The notes under the pieces were generated by a model that was given only the letters and a program-made list of their open reading frames with translations, was not told the origin of the DNA and did no database searches. A stretch of DNA of 64,000 bases from an uncultured Hyphomicrobiales bacterium. GTDB lineage: Bacteria > Pseudomonadota > Alphaproteobacteria > Rhizobiales > Beijerinckiaceae. Shown in pieces: positions 47,695-57,413 of the stretch. Each line of letters begins with the position of its first letter. Within the stretch, counting starts at the first letter, position 1. Position numbers and translations under genes: made by a program. The stretch lies in assembly GCA_903825465.1 (NCBI GenBank), contig CAIKAR010000008.1, positions 1 to 64,000 on the forward strand, given 5' to 3'.

Positions 47695-49226
47695 GCGGCT
47701 TGCTGTTCGACGGCGAAGGCTGGTCCTACGACACGATCCAGCGCATCCACGACGCGGTGTCGGAAATCGCGGTCGGCGAACTCGGCCTCGACATCTACCC
47801 GAACCAGATCGAAATCATCACCGCCGAGCAGATGCTCGACGCCTACGCGTCGACGGGCATGCCGATCTTCTATCAGCACTGGTCGTTTGGAAAACACTTC
47901 ACACAGCACGAGCAGATGTACCGCAAGGGGATGATGGGCCTCGCCTACGAGATCGTCATCAACTCCAATCCGTGCATCTCCTATGTGATGGAGGGCAACA
48001 CGGCGACGATGCAGACGCTGGTCATCGCGCACGCGGCGTTCGGCCACAACCACTTCTTCAAAAACAACGAGACGTTCCGCGAATTCACCGATCCCGCTGG
48101 CATTCTCGACTATCTCAAGTTCGCCAAGGCCTACATCTCGCAATGCGAGGAGAACCACGGCGAGGCCGCCGTCGAACGCCTGCTCGACGCCGCGCACGCG
48201 TTGCAGTCGCAAGGCGTCCACCGCTCGGGCCGGCGCCGCAAACTCGATCTTCGCGCGGAACAGACGCGCCAGCGCGAGCGCCGCGCGCATGAAGCCGCCA
48301 CTCACAACGAGTTGTGGCGGACGCTGCCGTCCGCGGGTCGCGAACGCGGCGGCGATCACCGGGCCCTTTCGGCCGAACGCTTGGGCCTGCCGGAAGAAAA
48401 CATCCTGTTCTTCCTGGAGCGCAACGCCCCCAAGCTGGCGCCGTGGCAGCGGGAGATCCTCCGCATCACGAGGCTAGTGGGGCATTATCTCTACCCGCAG
48501 CGCCTGACCAAGACGATGAACGAGGGCACGGCGACCTACGTCCACTACCGCGTCATGAACCGCCTGCACGAGACCGGGCGGATTGGCGACGGCGCCTTCT
48601 TCGAGTTCCTGGCGTCGCACACGAATGTCGTCATGCAGCCCGGTTTCGACCACCCGGGCTACTCCGGCGTCAACCCCTACGCGCTGGGCTTCTCGATGAT
48701 GCGCGACATCGAGCGCATCGTGACAAATCCGACGGACGAGGACCGCGTCTGGGCGCCTGACATCTCCGGACGCGGCGATGTGATGGGCGTGCTGAAGGAG
48801 GTGTGGGCCAACTACCGCGACGACAGCTTCATCGCGCAATACCTGTCGCCGAGATTGATGCGCGAAATGAAGTTCTTCGCCATCGAGGACGACCCAGAGG
48901 AGTCCGAGCTGGTCGTCGGCGCCATTCACGACGAGCGGGGCTTCCGCCGCCTCCGGCGCGCGCTGGCGCGGCGCTACGATCCCTCCGAAGGCGACGCGTT
49001 GATGGAAGTCGTCGCCGTCGATATGCTGGGCGACCGCCGCCTTTGCGTCGAGCACAAGGTTCTCGAAAAACGGCTGCTCGCGAAGGGCGACACGCGCAAG
49101 TCGCTTCAGCACATCGCCGACCTCTGGGGCTACGACGTCGAACTTCGCGAAGTCGATTCGGTCACTGGCGCGAAGCTCGCGGAGCACGAGGCCCGGCCGA
49201 AACGGCCGTTCGGCGGTGAAGGTTAG
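47691..49226 (+). CDS. SpoVR family protein
   Basis: LLFDGEGWSYDTIQRIHDAVSEIAVGELGLDIYPNQIEIITAEQMLDAYASTGMPIFYQHWSFGKHF...NEGTATYVHY; ATGA overlap with DUF444 gene. Confidence 0.96.
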   Translation: MSGLLFDGEGWSYDTIQRIHDAVSEIAVGELGLDIYPNQIEIITAEQMLDAYASTGMPIFYQHWSFGKHFTQHEQMYRKGMMGLAYEIVINSNPCISYVMEGNTATMQTLVIAHAAFGHNHFFKNNETFREFTDPAGILDYLKFAKAYISQCEENHGEAAVERLLDAAHALQSQGVHRSGRRRKLDLRAEQTRQRERRAHEAATHNELWRTLPSAGRERGGDHRALSAERLGLPEENILFFLERNAPKLAPWQREILRITRLVGHYLYPQRLTKTMNEGTATYVHYRVMNRLHETGRIGDGAFFEFLASHTNVVMQPGFDHPGYSGVNPYALGFSMMRDIERIVTNPTDEDRVWAPDISGRGDVMGVLKEVWANYRDDSFIAQYLSPRLMREMKFFAIEDDPEESELVVGAIHDERGFRRLRRALARRYDPSEGDALMEVVAVDMLGDRRLCVEHKVLEKRLLAKGDTRKSLQHIADLWGYDVELREVDSVTGAKLAEHEARPKRPFGGEG

Positions 49227-49244
49227 GTCCCCCCCGGGGGCTGC

Positions 49245-49640
49245 TCAGCCGTTCTTCAAGAATTCATCGACGATGAACACATCCGTCAACAAGGCGCGCA
49301 AATGAATGCTGCCATTGAGGTTGTCGACAAGCTGCGAGGAAATCGAACGCGCGGAAAGCGTCAACCGGGTCGCCGCCAGCGCCTTGCGCGCGTCTTCGGC
49401 CAGCACATCCAGAAACGCCGCGCATTTTTCGCGCGCGGGATGCGCGGCGAAGGCCTCGCGCGCCGCCGCGTCGATTCCATCCAGCGCGCCGGCGGCCGCT
49501 GTCAGCAGCGCGCGGACCTGCGAGAGCGCGGGGTCGCCTTCGTCCGCGCGGCCCTGCGCCGCGTAGGCGAGCATGAACTCGTAAGCGCCTTCGATCGTGT
49601 CGACGCGGGCGGCGAGGCCGCCTTCGGTTGCTTCGGTCAT
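49245..49640 (-). CDS. Hypothetical protein (131 aa)
   Basis: MTEATEGGLAARVDTIEGAYEFMLAYAAQGRADEGDPALSQVRALL...; fills the intergenic space. Confidence 0.6.
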   Translation of the reverse strand: MTEATEGGLAARVDTIEGAYEFMLAYAAQGRADEGDPALSQVRALLTAAAGALDGIDAAAREAFAAHPAREKCAAFLDVLAEDARKALAATRLTLSARSISSQLVDNLNGSIHLRALLTDVFIVDEFLKNG

Positions 49641-49659
49641 TCCAGTCCGCCGCTGGCGC

Positions 49660-49995
49660 CTAGGAAACCGCGGGGCCCTCGGCCAACGCCTTGCTCATCG
49701 CCTTGCGCGTATAGACGTACCACACCACGCCGATCGCGAGCATGACCAAGCCCAGAATGGCGACCGGCAGCAGCGATGGGCCGGATATCGCCAGATAATT
49801 GGTCGTGAACAGGACGATGCCGAGCAAGATCAGCGCCACCGCCGAAAACTTCGTGTTGTCGAGCTTTACGATTCGCGCTTTGTAATTCTTCTCGGCGTTC
49901 GCCTTGATGTTGGCGGGACTGTCCGCGTCAAGGTTCGCCTGCTTGTACTGATCGCCGAGAATCAACTTCAGATCGGCTTCTGTCAACGCCGCCAT
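49660..49995 (-). CDS. Hypothetical two-TM membrane protein
   Basis: MAALTEADLKLILGDQYKQANLDAD...FSAVALILLGIVLFTTNYLAISGPSLLPVAILGLVMLAIGVVWYVYTRKAM. Confidence 0.65.
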   Translation of the reverse strand: MAALTEADLKLILGDQYKQANLDADSPANIKANAEKNYKARIVKLDNTKFSAVALILLGIVLFTTNYLAISGPSLLPVAILGLVMLAIGVVWYVYTRKAMSKALAEGPAVS

Positions 49996-50029
49996 GTCAC
50001 GCCTCCCCGGGCCCCACCCACGCCCTTCA

Positions 50030-51019
50030 CTACAGCGTCCCGTCCCGCGGCGCAATCGCGCCCCGAGCGTTCGCGACCGACCGCCGCCAGTCGAGGATGA
50101 GTTCGACGATTCCCTCGAAGAAGGCGCGATATCCCTGCTCCGTCACAAAGCCGATGTGCGGCGTCAACACGGTGTTGGGACACGCGCGCAGCGGATGGTC
50201 CACCGGCAGCGGCTCGCGGTCGAACACGTCGAGGCCGGCGCCGCCTATGCGCCCGTCGCGCAGGGCCTCGATCAGCGCGGCCTCGTTGACAATCGGTCCG
50301 CGCGACGTGTTGATCAGTAGCGCGCCCGGCTTCATCGACGCCAGTTCCGCCGCGCCTATCAGGCCGCGGGTGCGATCCGACAGTTTGAGCTGCACGCTGA
50401 CGACATCGGAACAGCGCAGCAATTCCTCCTTCGGAACGAGTTTCGCGCCGGACGCGGCGGCCGCTTCGGCGGTCAGGTTGGCGCTCCACGCGAGCACGTT
50501 CATGTCGAAGGCTTGGCCGTAGCGCGCGACCTTGGCGCCCAGCGCGCCGAGGCCGAGAAGGCCGAGCGTCAGCCCTTGCAAGCGCAGGCCGACCGTCGTC
50601 TGCCAGCGGCCCTCGCGCATGTTGCGGTCTTCGACGACCACATGCCGCGCCAGCGCCAGCACAAGCGCCCAGGCGTGCTCGGCCGCGGAGGCGGACGCGG
50701 CTGGCGAGGTCAGCCTGACGCCAATGCCGCGTTCGTCGCACGCCGCCTTGTCGACAACGTCCGCGTGCGATCCGGTGACCGCGACGAACCTCAACCGCGG
50801 CAGCCGCTCTATCAAGGACCGCGGCACGGCCATGCGTTCGCGCATCAGACACACCACGTCGAAGTCCCGAAGCGCGTCCGCAGCGCCGTCGCCGAGCGGA
50901 CGGTCGAACACCTCGATATCGACATCGGGGCCCAGCCGCGACCAATCCGCCATCTTGAGCGCGACGCGCTGATAGTCGTCGCAGACAGCCACGCGCAAGC
51001 GGTCGTTCGTGTCGGTCAA
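50030..51019 (-). CDS. D-2-hydroxyacid dehydrogenase family protein (second copy, TTG start likely)
   Basis: LRVAVCDDYQRVALKMADWSRLGPDVDIEVFD...LGLLGLGALGAKVARYG...INTSRGPIVNEAAL...GAGLDVFDREPLP...LTPHIGF. Confidence 0.88.
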   Translation of the reverse strand: MTDTNDRLRVAVCDDYQRVALKMADWSRLGPDVDIEVFDRPLGDGAADALRDFDVVCLMRERMAVPRSLIERLPRLRFVAVTGSHADVVDKAACDERGIGVRLTSPAASASAAEHAWALVLALARHVVVEDRNMREGRWQTTVGLRLQGLTLGLLGLGALGAKVARYGQAFDMNVLAWSANLTAEAAAASGAKLVPKEELLRCSDVVSVQLKLSDRTRGLIGAAELASMKPGALLINTSRGPIVNEAALIEALRDGRIGGAGLDVFDREPLPVDHPLRACPNTVLTPHIGFVTEQGYRAFFEGIVELILDWRRSVANARGAIAPRDGTL

Positions 51020-51156
51020 TGTCTGTCCTCCCCCGCGTCCCGCGCGGACAGGCCACCCTATCGCAATCGCCGCGCGCTCCGAAAGCCCCGGACGCGCCTT
51101 GCTGGCGCGGCCGCGATTGTCTATGTCTTCGAGCGCCCGCACGCGGAGATTCCCCA

Positions 51157-53064
51157 ATGCTCAGATGGTCTATCGCGACGGTTTGCATGGGCGGGACGCT
51201 GGAGACGAAGCTCGCCGCCGCCGCGCGCGCCGGCTTTCGCGCCATCGAGATTTTTGAAAACGACCTGACCTTCTTCAGCGGCAAGCCGCGGCAGGTCAAG
51301 GCGATGGCCGCCGACCTCGGCCTCGAGATCGTCGCGCTGCAGCCCCTGCGCGACTTCGAGGGAGCCCCGCCCGCCACGCGCGTGAAAAACTTCGACCGCG
51401 CCGAGCGCAAGTTCGACCTGATGGAGGAGCTCGGCGCGAATCTGCTGTGCGTTTGCTCCAGCGTCGCGGAGGATTCGTCCGGCGACGTCGATCAATGCGC
51501 GGCCGATTTCGCCGAACTCGCCGACCGCGCCGCCCGCCGCGGCTACCGCATCGGATACGAGGCTCTCGCGTGGGGCCGCCACGTCAAGGACTGGGCGAAG
51601 GCGTGGGAAATCGTGCGCCGCGGCGACAAGCCGAACCTCGGCGTCGTGCTCGACAGCTTTCACATCTTCGCCCGCAAGAACGATATCGCGCCCATCGCCA
51701 AACTCCCACCCGACCGCATCGCGCTCGTGCAACTGGCGGACGCGCCGGGCCTGTTGATGGATCCCATGTCGCTGTCGCGCCACCACCGCTGTTTTCCAGG
51801 ACAGGGCGACTGGCCGATCAACGACTATCTCGAAGCCTGCGTCGCCTCCGGCTACAACGGCGCGATTTCGCTGGAAATCTTCAACGACCAGTTCCGCGGC
51901 GCGCCGGCCGCGGCGATCGCGCGCGACGGCATGCGCTCCGTCCAGGCCGCGGGCGAGGCGCTCGACAAGGGGCGCGTGGCGCGCGACCAGCCGCCGCTCA
52001 ACATTGGCCGGCCCCTGCCCGCGCCCGCGAAGATTCTCGGCGTCGAATTCCTCGAGTTCACGACGAACCCGCAACAGTCGCCGCGGCTGGAATCGGAGCT
52101 CGCCGGGCTTGGCTTCCAACGCGTCGCCCGCCACAAGTCGAAGGACGTCGAACTCTTCCGACAGAACGACATCAACATCGTCGTCAACCGCGAGCAGGAC
52201 GGATTCGCGCATTCGTTCTATCTCGTGCACGGCGCGTCGGTTTGCGCCATCGCGTTGCGCTACGACGATCCCCAGCGGGCGCTTGAGCGCGCCAACGCGC
52301 TCGACGCGCCCACCTACCGGGGCCGCATCGGCCCGGGCGAGGCGTTGATACCCGCCGTCGCCGGCGTCGAGAACAGCCTGATCTACCTCGTCAAGGCGGG
52401 CGCTCACGACGCTTGGGCGCAGGACTTCAACTTCGTCGACGCCCCTGACGCCAAAGGCCCGCTGGAGCGCGTCGACCATCTCTCGAACGTCGTGCGGCGC
52501 TCCGAATTCCTGTCGTGGCTGACGTTTTACAAGACCGTGCTCGGCTTCACCGACGACCCGCAGGTCGAGCTCGCCGACCCCTATGGCGCGTTTTTCAGCC
52601 GCGTCATCCGCTCCGAAGGCGGCGAAGTGCGCATTCCAATCAACATCGCCGACGGCGGCGCGACCGCCGTGACGCGTTTCATCGAGACCTTCGGCGGCGG
52701 CGGCGTGCAGCAAATCGCGCTGTCGACCGGGGATTTGTTCTCGTTCGTCGAAAACGCCCGCGCCGGCGGCGTCGCCTTCCTCGACATTCCCGACAACTAC
52801 TACGAGGATCTTTCGGCGCGCTACGACCTCGCGCCCGAACTGATCGAGCGCATGCGGCGGCTCGGCGTGCTCTACGACCGCCACAAGGACGGCGAGTTCT
52901 TCCACATCTATACGAAGATGTTCGAACAGCGGTTCTTCTTCGAGATTTTGGAGCGCCGCGGCTACGACCTATTCGGAGCCGCGAACACGCCCGCCCGGCT
53001 CGCGGCGCAGGCCAACGAGTTCGATCGCGCCATGCGCGACCGCGCCATGCTGGAGATCGATTGA
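51157..53064 (+). CDS. Sugar phosphate isomerase/epimerase + 4-hydroxyphenylpyruvate dioxygenase-like fusion (QuiC1-type 3-dehydroshikimate dehydratase)
   Basis: N-term TIM-barrel MLRWSIATVCMGGTLETKLAAAARAGFRAIEIFENDLTFF...ALVQLADAP...HHRCFPGQGDWP; C-term VOC/HPPD-like RVDHLSNVVRRSEFLSWLTFYKTVLGF...GVQQIALSTGDLFSFV...FFHIYTKMFEQRFFFEILERRGYDLFGAAN. Confidence 0.9.
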   Translation: MLRWSIATVCMGGTLETKLAAAARAGFRAIEIFENDLTFFSGKPRQVKAMAADLGLEIVALQPLRDFEGAPPATRVKNFDRAERKFDLMEELGANLLCVCSSVAEDSSGDVDQCAADFAELADRAARRGYRIGYEALAWGRHVKDWAKAWEIVRRGDKPNLGVVLDSFHIFARKNDIAPIAKLPPDRIALVQLADAPGLLMDPMSLSRHHRCFPGQGDWPINDYLEACVASGYNGAISLEIFNDQFRGAPAAAIARDGMRSVQAAGEALDKGRVARDQPPLNIGRPLPAPAKILGVEFLEFTTNPQQSPRLESELAGLGFQRVARHKSKDVELFRQNDINIVVNREQDGFAHSFYLVHGASVCAIALRYDDPQRALERANALDAPTYRGRIGPGEALIPAVAGVENSLIYLVKAGAHDAWAQDFNFVDAPDAKGPLERVDHLSNVVRRSEFLSWLTFYKTVLGFTDDPQVELADPYGAFFSRVIRSEGGEVRIPINIADGGATAVTRFIETFGGGGVQQIALSTGDLFSFVENARAGGVAFLDIPDNYYEDLSARYDLAPELIERMRRLGVLYDRHKDGEFFHIYTKMFEQRFFFEILERRGYDLFGAANTPARLAAQANEFDRAMRDRAMLEID

Positions 53065-53065
53065 C

Positions 53066-54094
53066 ATGCGTTTGACCGGCGCGGTCGCGGGACTGGTCTT
53101 TTCGCTCGGCGCGTTCGGCGCCGACGCGGCGGAAATGGACAAGGTCGCCGTCGGCTACACGCAAACCGCGACCGACATCGGCCTCTACGTCGCCGACAAG
53201 CGCGGCTACTTCAAGGACGAGAACATCGACTTCAACCTCGTGTTGCTTGATTCGGCCGCGCGCATGATCGCGCCCATCGCCAGCGGCGATTTGCAGGTGG
53301 TCGCGGGCGCGCCGAGCGCCTCGTTCTTCAACGCCGTGGCGCGCGGCATCGACATCAGAATCGTCGCCGACAAGGTGTCGACGCCGCCCGGGCGCCCGAG
53401 CCAAACGCTCATCGTCCGCAAGGACCTCGTCGATTCCGGCCGCGTCAAATCGATCGCCGACCTCAAGGGCATGAAGTTCGCCAACGGCGCGCCCGGCACT
53501 GGCGCGAGCGTGACGCTGGAGCGGATGCTCGCGACCGGCGGGCTCAAGCTCTCCGACATCGAACTTGTCTCGCTCGCGTTTCCGCAGATGGTGGTGGCGC
53601 TCGCCAACAAGGCGGTGGACGCGGCGCTGCCGGCGGAGCCCGCCACCACGCAAGCCGTCGAGCGCGGCTTCGCGACGAAACTTCTCGGCGACGACGTCGC
53701 CTACCCCAACCACGAAATCGCGGTGATTTATTTCACCGGCAAATTCGTGGGCGAGAAACCCGACGTGGCCAAGCGGTTTCTCAAGGCCTTTTTGCGCGGC
53801 GTCCGCGACCACGACGACGCGCTGGGCCCAGATGGAAAACTCGTCGGCGAGAAGGGCGAGGCGATCATCAATATCCTCAACGAATACACCCCCATCAAAG
53901 ACCCGCAATTCTACCGGAACTTTCCCCTCGCGGCGTGCAACCCCGATGGGACGATCAATGTCGAGTCGATCGCCACCGACCTCGCCGCGTTCAAGGCGCA
54001 AGGGCTGATCGAAGGCGACGTCGATCTCGCCAAGGTGGTGGACACGCGTTTTCTCGACGCCGCGGTGAAGGAACTGGGCCCCTACAAAAAATAG
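53066..54094 (+). CDS. ABC transporter substrate-binding protein (NMT1-like)
   Basis: Signal peptide; VAVGYTQTATDIGLYVADKRGYFKDENIDFNLVLLDSAARMIAPIASGDLQVVAGAPSASFFNAVARG; starts 1 bp after upstream stop. Confidence 0.88.
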   Translation: MRLTGAVAGLVFSLGAFGADAAEMDKVAVGYTQTATDIGLYVADKRGYFKDENIDFNLVLLDSAARMIAPIASGDLQVVAGAPSASFFNAVARGIDIRIVADKVSTPPGRPSQTLIVRKDLVDSGRVKSIADLKGMKFANGAPGTGASVTLERMLATGGLKLSDIELVSLAFPQMVVALANKAVDAALPAEPATTQAVERGFATKLLGDDVAYPNHEIAVIYFTGKFVGEKPDVAKRFLKAFLRGVRDHDDALGPDGKLVGEKGEAIINILNEYTPIKDPQFYRNFPLAACNPDGTINVESIATDLAAFKAQGLIEGDVDLAKVVDTRFLDAAVKELGPYKK

Positions 54095-54114
54095 TCCGCG
54101 CCGCTCGCCGCGCC

Positions 54115-54684
54115 CTACTCCGGGAACCGCGGCAACCGCTCTTCTCCCGCCGGCGGCGGCACGCGCGCCACGTTCATCGTCATCGCCAGCAACGAATAAT
54201 AACCGCAGATGCCGGCGAGATCGACGCAGCCCTGCTCGCCGAACTTCTCCTTGGCGCGCGCGAAGGTCGCGTCGCTCACGCGCTTCCCGCGCAGCAATTC
54301 GGTCGCGAAGTCGAACACGAGCTGTTCCTCCGCGTTGAGATGTTCAGGCCTGCGCCCCTCGCGGATCGCAGAGATCGTGTCTTCGCTCACGCCGGCCTTC
54401 AGGGCGTTGGGCCGATGCGCGCCGAACTCGAAATCCTGTGTCCATTCGCGGGCGATCAGCAGGATCACGAGCTCGCTCAACCGCCCCGAGAGGGAGCAGC
54501 GGTAGCGCAGATATTCGCCCATGCGCTGCGCGTGCGTCAGCAACTCGGGGCTGCGGACGAACACATGCCAAGGGCCGGAAAAGCCGACCTTGCGCGTCGC
54601 GCGAAAATCGGCGAGCGCCTCCTTTTGCGCCGGCGTATAGGCGTCTTCGGCGATGGGCGGCAGGCGGGGCGGGGTTTCCGGCAT
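54115..54684 (-). CDS. Carboxymuconolactone decarboxylase family protein
   Basis: SLSGRLSELVILLIAREWTQDFEFGAHRPNALKAGVSEDTISAIREGRRPEHLNAEEQLVFDFATELLRGKRVSDATFARAKEKFGEQGCVDLAGICGYYSLLAMTMNVARVP. Confidence 0.92.
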   Translation of the reverse strand: MPETPPRLPPIAEDAYTPAQKEALADFRATRKVGFSGPWHVFVRSPELLTHAQRMGEYLRYRCSLSGRLSELVILLIAREWTQDFEFGAHRPNALKAGVSEDTISAIREGRRPEHLNAEEQLVFDFATELLRGKRVSDATFARAKEKFGEQGCVDLAGICGYYSLLAMTMNVARVPPPAGEERLPRFPE

Positions 54685-54696
54685 GATTGCTCCCGA

Positions 54697-55773
54697 TTAT
54701 TCCGGCGCGTCCTCTATGGGGTCGTATTGCTTCGCGTCAAACCCCAACAAATCGAACGTCTTTTGCATGTGCGGCGGAAGCGGCGCGGTGACATCGACCA
54801 CGCCGCCCTTCGGATGCGGCAACACCAGCCGACGCGCGACGAGATGCAGCTTGCGCTCGATTTCGGAGGGCACCGAGCGCAGCGGGTCGGTGCGGCGCGG
54901 GTCGTTGGCGGCGATGGCGCCCGCGTATTTGGGATCGCCTATGATTGGGTGGCCGATGGCCTCCGCGTGAGCGCGCAATTGATGTGTGCGCCCGGTGATC
55001 GGCTTCATCGACAGCCACGCCAGGCGCGGCGCCAGCTTCTCGACGACGGCGTAGAACGTGACGGAATGCCGCGCGTCGACTTCGCCGTGCTTGGCGACCC
55101 GCATTTTTTCGGGATCGACGCGCGCCGCGGGCGTTTTCTCTCCGCGCTCGTCGCCCATGCCCGGCCCCTTGGCGAGGAACAGCGACACGCGGCCTTGCGT
55201 GGGATGCGGCACGCCTTCCACCACGGACCAGTAAATCTTCTTCGTCTGCCGCGTCCGGAAAATCTCGCCGAGGTCGGCGGCCATCTTGCGGGTCTTGGCG
55301 ATCAGCAACACGCCCGACGTGTCGCGGTCGAGGCGATGCACGAGGCGCGGGCGCTCGCCCTGCGCGTTGGCCATCGACTCGAGCATTCCGTCGACGTGGC
55401 GCTTGGTGCCCGAGCCGCCCTGCACGGCGAGACCCCAGGGCTTGTTCAGCGCCATCAGCCATTTGTCCTCGAAGAGGATCATGTCGCGCAAGGCCCGCGC
55501 GTCGGCTTGCGAGGGCGCCGCGCGCACAACCGCGGGCGCCGCGACCGCCTTTTGCGCCAGCGGCGGCACACGCACCATCTGCGCGGTGACGACGCGGGTC
55601 GACGCCTCGACGCGCTTGCCGTCGACACGCACCTGCCCCGTGCGGGCGAGCTTGTTGATGTGGATTTGCGACACGTCGGGAAATCGCCGCTTGAACCAGC
55701 GGTCGAGCCGCATGCCATCTTCGTCCTCGACGACGGCAAGGGTCTGCGCGGCCGCAGGCGTGGCGGCGCTCAT
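54697..55773 (-). CDS. RluA family pseudouridine synthase (RluC-like)
   Basis: S4-like N-term GMRLDRWFKRRFPDVSQIHINKLARTGQVRVDGKRVEAS; LALNKPWGLAVQGGSGTKRHVDG...LVHRLDRDTSGVLLIAKT...ITGRTHQLRAHAEAIGHPIIGDPKY. Confidence 0.95.
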   Translation of the reverse strand: MSAATPAAAQTLAVVEDEDGMRLDRWFKRRFPDVSQIHINKLARTGQVRVDGKRVEASTRVVTAQMVRVPPLAQKAVAAPAVVRAAPSQADARALRDMILFEDKWLMALNKPWGLAVQGGSGTKRHVDGMLESMANAQGERPRLVHRLDRDTSGVLLIAKTRKMAADLGEIFRTRQTKKIYWSVVEGVPHPTQGRVSLFLAKGPGMGDERGEKTPAARVDPEKMRVAKHGEVDARHSVTFYAVVEKLAPRLAWLSMKPITGRTHQLRAHAEAIGHPIIGDPKYAGAIAANDPRRTDPLRSVPSEIERKLHLVARRLVLPHPKGGVVDVTAPLPPHMQKTFDLLGFDAKQYDPIEDAPE

Positions 55774-55899
55774 GTCAACGCCCCAATGCCGGCGCCGGCG
55801 AAAACGATGATGAAGGCGTTCATGCCGGCGGTATAGCCCGGGTTGCCCGGCGCGTCACGCGATCTCGGCCGGCAATCCCGCTCGTCCAAACGACAAAAG

Positions 55900-56109
55900 C
55901 TAGCCGTCTCGGTGGGCGGTCAGATTTTTTGCGGGCTTTTCGAACGGTGGCGGCGACCGATCCTCCCGCACAGCGTCCATGTCCGAGCCATCCTTCTTGG
56001 TGGTCTTGGCTGCGGGCGGCGGATCGCTCGCCGGGAAGGACTGCTTGGAGCTCTCGGTCACCTGCGCGTCCAATTGCGCTTTTGTTTTCGTTTCCGTCTT
56101 GGTGCTCAT
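55900..56109 (-). CDS. Small hypothetical protein (69 aa)
   Basis: MSTKTETKTKAQLDAQVTESSKQSFPASDPPPAAKTTKKDGSDMDAV...; SFPASDPPP motif common in short stress-associated proteins. Confidence 0.6.
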   Translation of the reverse strand: MSTKTETKTKAQLDAQVTESSKQSFPASDPPPAAKTTKKDGSDMDAVREDRSPPPFEKPAKNLTAHRDG

Positions 56110-56285
56110 CGCCTGCTCCTGTCGTCGCGCCAACGCGTTCCGTCTGAAACGCGGCGGTGGACTAACGCCGGGCCGGCGAACACGTTCCGCGGGCTTGACG
56201 CCCCGCCGCCCTTCCACGAATTGACAAACCGCCGCGAGCCGGGCTGATTGCGCGGCGCCAATGCGCCCACGGGAGGCCCGATCCC

Positions 56286-57317
56286 ATGTCAACGATCACG
56301 CGCGCGCGCCTTCTGGCCGCGGCGCTGGCCGCGATATCCTGCGCGGCGCAACCCGCCAGGGCGGACGCGGCGCGCGATTTCTACCGCGGCAAAACCGTTC
56401 ACCTCATTTTGGGCGTGGGTGTCGGCGGCGGCTTCGACAACTACGCGCACATGATCGCGCCCCATGTGGCGCGCGAACTCGACGCCAACGTCGTCGTCGA
56501 AGCCATGCCCGGCGCGGGCCAGCTCGTGGCGTTGAACCGGGTTTACGCCGCCGTGCCCGACGGGCTGACGATCCTGTTCCTGAACGGCACGCCGGCGGCG
56601 CTCGGCCAGTTGATCGGCCAGGACAACGCCCGCTACGACCTGACGAAGATGGAGCATCTCGGCATCGTCAACTCCTCGCCGTGGATGTGGCTCGCGGGGC
56701 CAAAGTCGAAGATCACGAAGCCGCAAGACGCCATGGTCCCCGGCCGCAAGGTGTTGTGGGGCGGCACCGGGCCAACCGGCGGCTTGTCGGACGGCGCGTC
56801 GATCACGTGCGAGGCGTTGCGGCTCGATTGCAAGGTGATCCTCGGCTATACGTCGTCGAGCGACGTGGTTCTCGCCATCGAACGCGGCGAGCTCGATTCC
56901 ATCTACGTGTCGGACGGCTCCTCGCTGCATTACACGCAGGACAAGCGCGTCAACGCCATAGTCGCCCTCGCTCGCCACCGCTCGAAGCTGTTGCCCGACA
57001 CGCCGACCATTTTCGAGGCCGGGGAAGTCGACGCGCGCGCCGCCGCGATGATCGACTTCCGCTCGGCGCTCGACGATCTCGGCCGCATTCTGGTGACGAC
57101 GCCGGGCGTTCCGGCCGATCGGCTGGCCGTTTTGCGCGAGGCCATTCACAAGACGCTGACCGACCCCGATTTGATCGCGGAAGGCGAACGGACGGAACGC
57201 TTCATCGACTACCGCGACGCGGCCACCGCGCGCGACATGACAGCGAAGGCCCTGACCAGCATTTCGGGCGCGGAAAAAGAAGCTGTTCGACACGCGGTGC
57301 TCGACAAGTTCAGATAG
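56286..57317 (+). CDS. Bug/TTT-family tripartite tricarboxylate transporter receptor-like protein
   Basis: Signal peptide; DFYRGKTVHLILGVGVGGGFDNYAHMIAPHVARELDANVVVEAMPGAGQLVALNRVYAAVPDGLTILFLNGTPAA. Confidence 0.87.
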   Translation: MSTITRARLLAAALAAISCAAQPARADAARDFYRGKTVHLILGVGVGGGFDNYAHMIAPHVARELDANVVVEAMPGAGQLVALNRVYAAVPDGLTILFLNGTPAALGQLIGQDNARYDLTKMEHLGIVNSSPWMWLAGPKSKITKPQDAMVPGRKVLWGGTGPTGGLSDGASITCEALRLDCKVILGYTSSSDVVLAIERGELDSIYVSDGSSLHYTQDKRVNAIVALARHRSKLLPDTPTIFEAGEVDARAAAMIDFRSALDDLGRILVTTPGVPADRLAVLREAIHKTLTDPDLIAEGERTERFIDYRDAATARDMTAKALTSISGAEKEAVRHAVLDKFR

Positions 57318-57413
57318 ATCCGGGGCGCGACGCGCGACATCGGGGCGAAGGGCGATCCTTGACAATGGCCCCGGAAGAGCGCGCTCTTCCCGCGGCAAAA
57401 GGGGAGCGCCAAA

